29,712 nucleotides of DNA from positions 47,276 to 76,987 of the forward strand of contig JH153133.1 of NCBI GenBank assembly GCA_000226015.1, written 5' to 3'. The position numbers were made by a program, and so were the translations under genes. Positions within the stretch are counted from its first letter, which is position 1; the number at the start of each line of letters is the position of its first letter. This stretch comes from Mnemiopsis leidyi. Its lineage: Eukaryota; Ctenophora; Tentaculata; Lobata; Bolinopsidae. Under the pieces are notes generated by a model that searched no databases, was not told the origin of the DNA, and was given only the letters and a program-made list of their open reading frames with translations. This document shows, piece after piece, positions 1 through 10,400 of the stretch.

Positions 1-107
1 TCGTTGTTGTCGGTTACGTAGCTGTCTGTAAACTCGTTGTTACGGGTTACAGTTGTCTGTAAACTCGTTGTTACGGGTTACAAGTGTCTGTAAACTCGTT
101 GTTGCAG
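1..107. repeat. 31-33 bp tandem repeat, about 3.4 units
   Basis: Units run 1-33, 34-64, 65-95 and a partial 96-107. Each starts TCGTTGTT and ends TGTCTGTAAAC. Units two and three differ at only a few bases. The array starts at the window edge, so its true length is unknown. No coding meaning is visible. Confidence 0.9.
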
Positions 108-2450
108 AGACACGTGCGTCACTGCGACACGGACTTGGCATGATGGCCGGTCTGTCTCCGCTTAGTGAAGGAAGTGAGTTCCGCTGTTTTGTGTTCGCTG
201 TCTTTCTCGTATGTTCCACTCCAGCCTGGGGCACAATTTAGTACCCGGAGAAAAAAGTGTAGTTGAGAGGCTGACTGGAAACTTGTAGATTATACAAGGA
301 ATGTAGATTCTGATTATACAGAGTTAGATTGTGTCCCAGTTCAAGGCTGCGGATGGAATGTGGAAGTGGTGTATAGTGCGTAGTTAGCTCTCTATTTCTC
401 CACCGTGTTGAGCTAACTGTCTATAATGCTAGTACTAACCAACTTTGCTATCATTGTGAACATTGCTTTAAGAGGCTTGTAACATTTCTTGGAATGCAAG
501 ACCACTGGGTCATCTCCAACTCTCAGCTCCACGCCTGATTCTCAATAACCTTGCACTCTGCTATTCTTGCATATACATCATGATGTAATCTTGAAGTGGA
601 TATTACTGGCCGGCCTTGCTGTGAAACGCCAAGATAAAATCTTGAACACAAGTTTATATTTTTCAGTCCCGTATTCGGTACAACATTGAATGAAGTGAGT
701 TAAGTAAGTGAGATGTTAAGTAAATGTTACTTTTAAGTGTAAGGCTTTATGTCTGAATGTTCCTCCAAAGATGATGCATATGTTGTGTTCATTGTAACAT
801 CTCGTTGTATCTATAACGAAGCCTAGATCAATGTTCCTATTGTATGTACCACTTCTGTATTAGAATTTAGATTTAGAGACAATGTAAGTTTGAGCACATA
901 TTTTGTGTATTCTATTACACGTTTTGTACACTTTAGAAAGCATATTGTACAGTCTAGTGCATATTTTAATGTGCACATGTACATTCCTTACATCGTAATA
1001 CAAGTTAGTCATCTAAAACAGATCTTTTAGGTCATAAATGACAAGTTTTTTCAGTCCTAATAAAAAACAATAGGCAATCGATCAGAATGCCATAGGTTGA
1101 AAACATTGTAGTTTGCTGAAAGAAAGGTATTTAATAATGATAAATGGTTTCGATAAACTTAAACAAATCGGTTTATTTACACATCATCACTCAAATTCTA
1201 GATTGATGTCCGGTTATTTTTTACTTGTGTAGGTTAAACGAATTTATTGGACCATGAGCCAAAAAGTCAAAAAGGGGAACTTCAATATTGCATGCTCATT
1301 CTTCAGGAGATTCTTGTCTCCAAAAAATTAAATCTTTATGTGAATTACTGTTCAAATAAGAAGTAAAATTAGATCAGTTTCACACACTGTTTAGGGGCCA
1401 GACAAGCCCGGCGAAACTCACGATACAAAAGATGAAGTAAGATTCGTGGAATTTATGAAGTTTTTTGTTGCACGTTGGTTTTTTAAGAGTAACAGCTGAG
1501 TTGAAACATTAAGTGTCCCATACAGAATGTTTTGTAAAAAATGACATGTCGATGCTTTTTAAGCTTTAATTAAGTTAGTGATGCTAGGATCTCTGAAGGC
1601 TGGTTTTGCTAAGTTTTAGTTAGCGTTAGTTTTTATTGATGTTTGATGCACGTTGGCTTATCTGAGATAATAACATGGCTACTGTTTTGCTTTCAGTTTA
1701 AGCTGTTGTCTGGCTGATTTAACTGTTGGCTGCTCGTTTCTCGTGCTCTTCTCGGTTTTTGTCAAGCTTCATCGCCACAAACAACAAACAACAAAACCAC
1801 TTAGTGACACTAACGATCAAATTGATGACAGTGAAATTAAGAGAAAACTGTTACATTCTCTATCGGCATGACAGTCAAGTTCTTAGTATATATTGACGCA
1901 ATGTTACGGACGAGAAATTAGCGCATGAGCAACACAACACGTCCAAACCACAAATCACACACATAAATAATCTCATACTTATTTTAATAAGGTATATATG
2001 TATATATATCACGTGACATTGGCATGTTTTGGTTCTGCATGAATGACGTTAACAATTGAATTGGTTAACCTTTTCTTGTGTCTGTACTGTGTACTTGTGC
2101 TATTTCAGATACCATTGAATAGTTACTTAACGTAAGTTGGGGTTACATACTGTGCTTTGTGAAGAATTGTCTCGATCTAATGTCTTCTTACGATCATTTT
2201 TGCAGAATCACTGACTACCTCTTTTGTGTCAACTTATTAAGATATTTCAAATGATTCGTAAGGTTTTCTATTCGTGAAAGATAGTCATTAATCAGTTAGT
2301 ACACACTTTAAGCAAACACCAAAGTTTGTTTAATTTCCAGAATTGTAACACTGTTTGTAACGATTACGACAAGACAAATCAATATTTTGCAAATAAACTT
2401 AAAGATCACATTATAAATATAGCTGACAGACGGAGATGACATCGGAAATA
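108..2450. other. Gene-free stretch
   Basis: I see no ORF with protein-like composition, no convincing splice-framed exon and no RNA gene here. The sequence is AT-rich and mostly unique. A CACGTG E-box lies near 1999. Nothing here can be assigned; it may be 3' UTR or intron of a gene that starts outside the window. Confidence 0.5.
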
Positions 2451-2588
2451 TAGATAACAAATAGAGATAACAAAAAGAGATAACAGAAAGAGATAACAAA
2501 TAGAGATAACAGAAAGAGATAACAAATAGAGATAACAAATAGAGAAAACAAATAGAGAAAACAAAAGATATAACAAATAGAGATAACA
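2451..2588. repeat. 13-bp minisatellite (AGAGATAACAAAT)
   Basis: About eleven imperfect copies of AGAGATAACAAAT stand head to tail. Variants include ...CAAAA, ...CAGAA and AGAGAAAACAAAT. The minus strand reads as long hydrophobic ORFs of Leu, Ser, Ile and Tyr. These are by-products of a purine-rich repeat and not genes. Confidence 0.95.
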
Positions 2589-3925
2589 CCACACCCACAA
2601 CTTTAACTTTATTCTTTTTCAGATGGTCGTGCGGCCGCTTTTAGGAAAAACTCATAGAGACCTCACGGGACACTATAAAAAGGCCTTCCGAACTCATTTT
2701 TAGCTCAAACGATCGGTTTTACGGGTACTTCTTTGCTGTCATTCTCACCGCCCGCTCAATCAGCGAGTTCAGTATGGAGCAGTATAGAGCACCTCCCTAT
2801 ATAATTACACGTTTCGTAGAGTTAGATTTGCAATTTTATCTCGCGCGTACTATTGGTAATAACGAAGTCACTAATTTTTAGAAGAACTATTATTAGATGC
2901 GGCTGTGAGAATCAGCTCAAGTTCAATTCAGTTTTGGATTTTCTTTTCGAATTGTATTAAGACTAAGAGGGCTGGCAATCGAGCTTACTTTCTTTTAAAG
3001 CAGATTTTGGCTCACATTTGATGAAAAAAAATGAGGCCAGTCTACCAAGGCTGCCTCATTTTCCCGTTGTTGTAAAATGATCCAAAATGATTAAGAAATT
3101 GTGTTACTATTTCAAAAGCAGATTCGACAGTTTATCTCAGTTTTCGGATTATTTTTTAAGAATGAGTTACAATGTGAGCCTTAACCTCTAAATTCGCTCT
3201 TCGGTATTCTTATTGGGTGCTGTAGATGGAAATTGGAAGTCCAATTCATATAGGAATTTTGACAAGTAATTAATTAAATAAGTAAATTATCGTTGAGAGT
3301 GTAAGATGGTTTCACATTTTTATTCGCCTTCATTTTGCTAAGTGCTATTATTTCCCTTTTTCTTTCAATTATTTATCACCGAGTTATGTGAAACATGTTC
3401 AGTCTCTCTTATAGTTTTATTAAGGTCCTAAAGAGGCCCCGATCTAGCCTAACCGCTACCTTTCATCTGTTGTTGCAATGATGTTTGGTTGATACGTTTT
3501 TAATTATAGGTTTATATTCAAGTTGGTGAGCTTTATATTTTTGGCTGTGATTCAAAAGAGCCTTCAAGATGTTCGCTTTGAGCTCCAAACGTGGTTGGAA
3601 GCATTTATTTTACACATGTTTTATTTTTTCCTTCTCATATTCTTTTACGAACCACTAATTTGTTCCCAACGATTGTACAAAGTGTGTATGAAGTATGTAA
3701 AATTAATCACGCAACTCTTCAACATCCATGTATGTAGGGTCGCATCTCTAGAGAAATGTGAATTGTGCATTACTGTGTTCAGTTGGCTAATACTAATAGA
3801 AATTATCTGATTGAATGCGAAATCAAATGACGAACTAGATGTATGATAATTAAGTTTTGTTCCCCTTTGAAATTTGTTTTCAAGAAAATGAACGGAGGAT
3901 CATTTAAATCTCATTGTTAAAGTAT
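2589..3925. other. Gene-free stretch
   Basis: A somewhat GC-richer patch near 2625-2770 contains CGGCCGC and a TATAAAAA sequence near 2673, which could be a promoter remnant. No downstream coding exon supports that. A 95-codon open frame at 3523-3810 is Phe/Leu/Ile-rich, as expected from T-rich DNA, and is not called as a gene. Confidence 0.4.
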
Positions 3926-4289
3926 ATGTATCTAATTCCAGTTTAACTTTAATTGCTGAACAGAATTCAATTGTTTTTTTAACGAGTACAATTTGAACTG
4001 ATCAGAAATAGCCTCTTCACGCAATTGAAAGTAATTCTAGACACGCATCGCCCGTTAAGCCAAGAAGCTCTTGCCTTTGGCCTTGGGACCTCGATCAGTC
4101 GGAGGGGACTGTAGAGAGAGCGGCCGCGTTGTCTGAATTTTTTCCGACCCTCATTCGATTTCGAGAATAAAATGTGTTGGGAGGGTGCTTAACGGGCGAT
4201 GCGCGTGATCTACAGATTTAGAAATAGAATTTCTTCGCCTGGACAGAAATGCGTATCAACCTACAGCCACAGGAGGGTGCCGCGTTGCC
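3926..4289. repeat. Tandem segmental duplication, copy 1
   Basis: A 364-bp segment is followed directly by a second copy. By eye the two differ by about five short indels and by no substitution. Each copy contains its own inverted-repeat element. Both end with GGGTGCCGCGTTGCC. Confidence 0.9.
4042..4207. mobile_element. 166-bp inverted-repeat element (MITE-like), copy 1
   Basis: The left end CACGCATCGCCCGTTAAGC (4042-4060) is mirrored at 4187-4207, with an extra CG dinucleotide in the right arm. The interior holds a GCGGCCGC sequence and no ORF. It looks like a short non-autonomous DNA element. I could not fix a target-site duplication, so the superfamily is open. The copy was carried along in the tandem duplication. 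Confidence 0.6.
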
Positions 4290-4645
4290 ATGTATCTAAT
4301 TCCAGTTTAACTTTAATTGCTGAACAGAATTCAATGTTTTTTTAACGAGTACAATTTGAACTGATCAGAAATAGCCTCTTCACGCAATTGAAAGTAATTC
4401 TAGACACGCATCGCCCGTTAAGCCAAGAAGCTCTTGCCTTGGGACCTCGATCAGTCGGAGGGGACTGTAGAGAGAGCGGCCGCGTTGTCTGAATTTTTCC
4501 GACCCTCATTCGATTTCGAGAATAAAATGTGTTGGGACTGGGAGGGTGCTTAACGGGCGATGCGCGTGATCTACAGATTTAGAAATAGAATTTCTTCGCC
4601 TGGACAGAAATGCGTATCAACCTACAGGAGGGTGCCGCGTTGCCA
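4290..4645. repeat. Tandem segmental duplication, copy 2
   Basis: This is the 356-bp second copy of 3926-4289. The differences are one base in the T-run after GAATTCAA, 7 bases in the CTTGCC region, one T in the GAATTTTT run, a six-base insertion before GGGAGGGTG, and six bases after CCTACAG. Confidence 0.9.
4405..4568. mobile_element. 164-bp inverted-repeat element (MITE-like), copy 2
   Basis: This is the copy of the 4042-4207 element inside the second duplication unit. Its arms are at 4405-4423 and 4548-4568 and match those of the first copy. It arose by the segmental duplication rather than by a separate insertion, because the flanks are duplicated too. Confidence 0.6.
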
Positions 4646-5577
4646 TTGACGACATTATATCCGTCTACTGTTGAGCTGCCTGAGTCGGTTACCACTCTGC
4701 CTGGCCTGGGGCCGAGACCTCAGCGAAACGTAGAGAGAGCCGCGCATCGCCCGGTAAGGTACCACCTTGTCTGACTTTGTCCGACCCTGATCATTCGAAG
4801 CGAGGACAAGAGTCAAGATGATGGTGCGCGTTGCTGTACAAGGTACCGTGACAAGAAATGAGAAAGCTGGCATATGATTGAGAATATGGTATCCGTCTAA
4901 CGCCAGATCAAGAGCAGTTGTCTCACGTTTTAACCCTTCGCGGCAGCAGGGCTAGTTGTCGCGTTGATACCCGACTCACGCAGCTAAAGCTGAACGGTAG
5001 AAGGATATAATTATAATCTCGTCAACAGTTGTACGGCAGCGCGCACCCTCCTGTCATTTTATTCGCTTCGAATGGGGGTCAGACGAAGTCAGACAAGTCA
5101 ACAGCAAACAGGGCTAGGCAACGTCTAGCAAGATATTGTCTAGCAACGTCTAGCAATATATTGTCGAGGTGTTACCCGACCCGCTGCTTGGCTCTCTCTA
5201 CGTTTCTCTAAGCAACAATTAGCCTGAGGTCCCCAGGCAACTGGTTAGCTGTGAATTTCATTGCAACATGAACATGGCCTGGCCAAGCAAAGTTGAACGT
5301 TTTGCTAGTTACCACATGACATACTAATGACTAAGTTCTGTGTGGCTACAATATTTCAATAAAGACTGAGGTACCCAGGTAACTAGCTAGGTTGTCGGGG
5401 TGTTACTCGACCCTTGTCGAGATGTTACCCGACTCTAGACTCGCGCGCGGCTCGCACTCGCAGCATTGCGTTTCGTTAGAAAGTTAGACGGATATCATCT
5501 CGTCAACTCGACTCGCAGCTTGCTGCTCTCCTGGCGAGACGTTTCGTTAGAACGGTAGACGGATATCATCTCGTCAA
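4646..5577. mobile_element. About 930-bp element with 23-bp terminal inverted repeats, nested ends
   Basis: The left end at 4646-4668 (TTGACGACATTATATCCG...) is matched in inverted form at 5555-5577 (...GGATATCATCTCGTCAA). Further end-like copies lie near 4889-4900, 4998-5026 and 5483-5506. This suggests repeated insertion or internal rearrangement of one family. An inner inverted pair (4716-4738 and 5190-5213, around ACGTAGAGAGAGCC) and several TACCCGAC motifs recur. No transposase frame is visible. The left end abuts the tandem duplication directly. Confidence 0.6.
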
Positions 5578-6362
5578 CTAGCTAGGACAAGCGACCTGTA
5601 CATGCGTCCGAATTCAGTTTCGAGCCGCGCGCATGTACGAAACAATTTCCAATACTTCACCATAAAATAGCGTGCGATTTGAATTTCGCGTTGGAAAACT
5701 GAATGTTAGTATAAGCTGGCGCCTGTGTGATATTATATAACTATTAACTTAACCCTACTCGTGCCGCATAGCTTTCATTAGCCTGCTTAGATCACAAGAT
5801 AATAAGTTAAGAATTTAGATCAAGAAACACTGAGGGTAATTTTGAAAAAAGGTCCCTGCCGCCTGCAGGTCTTAACCACTTACCTGAGCCATGTTGATCG
5901 TTGATATGGCCGCATATCTTAACCGAGTTCATCACTGATGAAAAATGAAAATATCGTAGGTGAACAACGGATTGTATTTGTTAATCGACTTTAGACGGTC
6001 GCCAGACCAAGTGAGAATAGCCAGGGCCTCAAAGGATAGCATACTTTTACTATTTTCGACAGCATGCGGTGATTTATTTGAGAACCCTAGGCTTCAGAAC
6101 ATTTAGCCAAACTCCAAAACATTTAGCCAGTCTCCAAAGCGTGTAACTGTAAACACTATAAAAGAACATTGCAATCATTTGAGAAATTCCTGGGAATGCA
6201 TATCGATTTTTTTATAATTGGAGAGCCACTTATTAAATTTTGAGGTCTACCACTCCTAACCGCAATGCTATAGCTGTGTAATGTGGCAAAACTAGTTGCC
6301 GAGAACTGCTAGTGCTGTCCAATCTGGTTACCATAAACTACCATAAACATTAAACTACCTTG
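5578..6362. other. Gene-free stretch
   Basis: AT-rich sequence with no exon that I can support. The words ACATTTAGCCA and CTCCAAA are repeated near 6100-6140. No RNA gene was recognised. Confidence 0.4.
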
Positions 6363-6651
6363 ATTAAGACGATCGTAACTCAAGACAGCCTGAAGACCAT
6401 GCCAAAAGCTGCTGCGAGGGATCTTCTAGGCCCACTGCACCTGAGGATGCTCAAATGGGTTCTTGACGTTCATCAACAAACGAACAATAATTGTTGTTAC
6501 GGAGATACAGGCAACAGGAAGAAAACCTCTGGTATACCAGATCTCCCAAAGTGCATGTCTGGCAGTGGGCGGCCGGCGGGGACGTCAACAGTCCCCTCCA
6601 TCACACCTCAGTGAGCGAAAACAGCTAAAGCTTGGTTATAACAAAACCTGA
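6363..6651 (+). mobile_element. LINE fragment: region after the reverse transcriptase of ORF2
   Basis: One frame reads ARDLLGPLHLRMLKWVL and then HQQTNNNCCYGDTG. It continues in another frame as TGRKPLVYQISQ and later EXKQLKLGYN-like sequence. From memory, the pattern HLRxLKxxLxVxxxTxNxxxxGxTGRxPL is typical of the segment downstream of the reverse transcriptase in many invertebrate non-LTR retrotransposon ORF2 proteins. Only this short piece remains and a frame change follows GDTG, so it is a dead fragment. No endonuclease, RT core (FADD) or 3' tail is visible nearby. Confidence 0.6.
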
Positions 6652-7401
6652 TGAGTAGGAGTTATACAGCTATGCCCAACCTCCCCCTAGCGGTTGCCGC
6701 GAAGAAATATTACTCGCACCTTTTACGACCCGCTGGAAGGCCAAAATATAAAGACAATTGAAGATGTCATTTAACTCTAAAATTAAGTTTCACTTTCAAG
6801 AAAACCGTACCTCCAACTACAAAGCAGGGCCCACGGACAGAACATTACAAAGCTACGGTCAAGCAGTCATGATCTTCGAGTAGAAGCACGCAGATAAACA
6901 AGTCCTCTAACTCTAAGTCTGCAAGTTCTGCAGCAACACAGACCAAAACTCAATAGAATCATTTGAGGCCCTTCCTTTCTTTTAAACTCCTATCATCGAA
7001 TCAGGGGAACTTGATCAAGGAATGCTCACTCAATGAGTGCTCACTCAACAATTCTCATTGATCCGACCTGTCAGGAAATCTCAAAAGCCTGATAATGCTC
7101 AGAGAATACGGTCTCATCATGGCATCGCAGCACGTGGAAAGTTTGTGGCAGGCGGCCGCCTGCCTATGTTAATTTGTTAAAATGTTGAAATAAATTAAAA
7201 TGATTAAAGCTTGGATATACGATAAATAAAAATGATCATTTCAATCAAGGTTATTTGATTCTGAATAAACGGTACCTTAATAAACAACAATACATATCAA
7301 CAATAAGATTAAGGTCTAGCAAGTTAGAAAAACCTTTTAGAAAAAACAGCCGTCATCATCTAAAAAACTTTTTTAAGACTGTTTGGAATTAAAATATTTA
7401 T
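6652..7401. other. Gene-free stretch 3' of the lebercilin gene
   Basis: No coding exon is visible. GCGGCCGCCTGCC near 7153 is a GC-rich patch. The lebercilin transcript probably ends within the first tens of bases left of 7402. Confidence 0.4.
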
Positions 7402-7402
7402 T
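7391..7402 (-). terminator. Poly(A) signal overlapping the lebercilin stop codon
   Basis: On the minus strand the stop and following bases read TAAATAAAT, so the last base of the stop codon is the first base of an AATAAA signal. If it is used, the 3' UTR is only a few tens of bases long. Confidence 0.55.
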
Positions 7403-10400
7403 TACAGTAAGAGCTCTTCTAAATCGTCGTCTTGATCATATGTTTTAACCGGGATCATGTTCTTCGACTTACTGGCCCTTCTTTTTAAGAGCGGTTTGTG
7501 ATCGAGCGACGTTTCAAAAAGTCCATTTCTTTCGCTGGTAGACGCACGGCCCGTCGGAGTCCAAACCTTGCTATTATTCGCACTTTCTCTGGAAATTCTC
7601 TGATTGTTCGAAAAAGATGGGGTATATTCGCTGACAGTGTTTACTTCAATCCCAAAAGGATCAATTTTCCCAGCCACTGGTCTTGAAGTAGCAAACGAAG
7701 GCTGGTATCCGGAGGTGAAATCTTCCTCTGAGCTCTTCTTCCTTCGACCGTTTACATTATTCAGTGCAGCAACTCTTCTGAGTTCGTCTCCAGAACCAGA
7801 CTTTCTTGGGACCCGTTCAGTTGGTGCGGGTGCTGGAGGTGACCTTACGTCTGATTTCAATGATTCGGACGGCGACACTGAAGGAGTATTTTTCTTGGCT
7901 TTAAGTTGAGACATGAAGTCATCTGCTCCGGCGTTCCTTCGAACTGCTGCAAGTTTTTCTTTCAGAGCATCGTCTTTCTTTTTCGCTCTAACAGCAGCCT
8001 TTCTTCTTCAGCCTTACGAGCTTTTGCCTCTTCTGCCTTTCTCTTAGCCTCAGCTTCTGCAGCTTCTTCAGCTTGTCTGGCTTTTTCCTCGGCTGCTTTG
8101 GCTTTTCTTTTCTCCTCCTCGGCCAGTTTTGCAGCTTCTTCTTGCTTTTTCTTTTCGAATTCCTGGGCTAATCGAGCCTCCTCCTGAATTCTCTGCTGCA
8201 GTTCAGAGACTGGTTCTGGTGGAGAAATTTCTGTCTTGGCTGGGGTGGCAGGCTTTGGTGTGGCAACTTTGGTGGGTTTTGGAGTTGGTTCTTTGACTGG
8301 CGCTGTCGGCTTTACTTCTTCTTCATCCAGGTCCTAAACAAAACACAGAATAGGAAACATGTCAGACTAGTTAACTTGTTAACTTTAAAGTACACTTATG
8401 ATTCAAGTTTCATCAACTTTATAAGATTTGAAGTTAGCAACCCAGCTAGAGACCTATATCGTACTCACGTCTTCAGAGTCGGACGCAAGGGTGGAGGGAG
8501 ACCTGGGTGGTGATTTAGGGGGCGGTGACTTTGTTGGAGGTTCTGGGGATTTGTCTTCTTCTAGAACCTTCTCCAGATCAGCCAGAGAGTCCGATTGTTT
8601 GTTGAGCAACTCCAGCTCAGATTCTAATCGTTCGATAGAGCTGAAATGGTTGAGCTAGCAAATCATTGCTCAAGTGAGCAGAAACTTGATAATAAAAATT
8701 TCCCAGAATCTCGATAAAACCTGTTTTTCCTTCATTAAGTGCTAGGAAGCCTTTCATGGCCATACCTCAAATTAGAGGTCTGAGATTTGAGGATTTTGTC
8801 TTCCCTCTTTTCGACAGCAGCGGGTGTGGTAGTTGACACGAAACTTTGAACAGAAAGGTTTGGATTGGATTGTGTGGAGGGTCCTGCTCTGAAGTGGGAT
8901 CGCTTGGAACTGATTCGACCACGCTGAGCGTAAATATTCTGGTTTCCTAGTTCCTTTTCCTTCGCCTGAAACAAAACGATCTGAGATTGATTGTTGATAG
9001 ATACAAACTGTACATAGAGTACAGACTTTCAAAAATCTGGAGCGACTCCAATGTTTATTTTCATTAATCATAGGTTCATTAAACTAACTCTGATAAACTG
9101 AGTGAAATTTCCCAGGCTCCAATGTGTTTAGCATGATGAGTCGGATCAGCTCATGATAAGATGATATGAACTTCTCTAGGCAACAAAACATACAACATGT
9201 TTGATATGATGGCGATACAGCACCACCCTTGCAAGCAGTGGTGGCATTGCTTGCATGTTGCTTTCATTCTCAGCATATAAAACTAGTAGACCTCTTCCTT
9301 TATCGATATAATTCAGCTACGTTCAAGATTTGAATAATTTAGGTCATTATATGACCGTTAGTAATGAATTTTGGTATCTTTTAGACAAAATATCAACTAT
9401 TAAACTTGATAATTGTAAAACTCAAGAGAAGAATGAAATCGAATCAAAGAAAAGATAAGTTACTCTTATTGCATGCAGTATAACCCGCAACTTTGCATTC
9501 TATTTGTAAAATTGTTTAAGATTATTGAATAATTTCTAAAATAAAATTTAAATTCAGAATGCAAATCTTAAGTGTTTTTACCGCAACTCATAAACTCTTC
9601 GATCATTAGAAAACATAGATATCAGATAAATTTTCGATGGCAACAAGCAATCATCAAAAATCAAAATCATCAGAATATCAAAAAGTTTCAAAAACACAGT
9701 GAAATGAATGTAGAGCCACCACACACTAACGAGTAGCAAGTGCAACCAAGACATGACCTAACTAATTTAACAAACTAACTAAGATAACTATTAACTACTA
9801 CTAATGAAAAGTTATAACCGCGCATTTTAAGAAAGATAACATTCGTATTTGACGCGAATAAACTTGAAAACATTGCATGTGACTCAAATAAGTTCCTTAT
9901 ATCCAATTAAGAAAATAACCTTGTATTTGATGAAGAGCTCGTTGTAAGCGTCTTGAAGATCCCTCAAACTGTTCTGTGCTTTCCTGAGCTGGAGCTGCCC
10001 TCCCCTCACTTCTCTATCAGCCGCCTTTTTGTAGATCTCCACCGCCTTCGTAAGGTCCTGGTAGTGGCAGTGTGTGAGATTTATATTTTAGAAGGCTTTA
10101 TTCGGTAGAATAGAAATTTGCACAGTCCATCACCAAAACAATAAAGAAATGTGTAAATTGTTGTTAAAATACGTACTAGAGATGAGTTAAAAGTGAAAAT
10201 AGGTAAATTTATGTGAGTCAAAACTTGATCGAACGAAGAAACTGAACAATAACGCTAAGAGAAGCCCACAAGCAGCTTCATGCCACACTTCATCTAATTA
10301 GTTAATTAATTGGATAATATGAGCCCCACACGAAGGTGTACCTGTATTTTATTCTCCTGGTGTGCGATGGTTACTCGGGCCGTAGTCAGCTCCAGCTCCA

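Noticed and set aside
214-236. CACTCCAGCCTGGG, resembling the primate Alu right arm
   Set aside because: Only 14 bases match, with no Alu context; everything else says invertebrate.
2308-2600. Minus-strand ORFs of 96 and 64 codons rich in Leu, Ser, Ile and Tyr
   Set aside because: They are readings of the 13-bp AGAGATAACAAAT minisatellite in two frames.
3523-3810. Plus-strand ORF of 95 codons
   Set aside because: Phe/Leu/Ile-rich frame expected from T-rich sequence; no motif, no splice or promoter support.
8428-8658. Plus-strand ORFs opposite lebercilin exons (7498-8187 and 8428-8658)
   Set aside because: They are antisense shadows of the Lys/Glu/Ala-rich and Pro-rich lebercilin exons.
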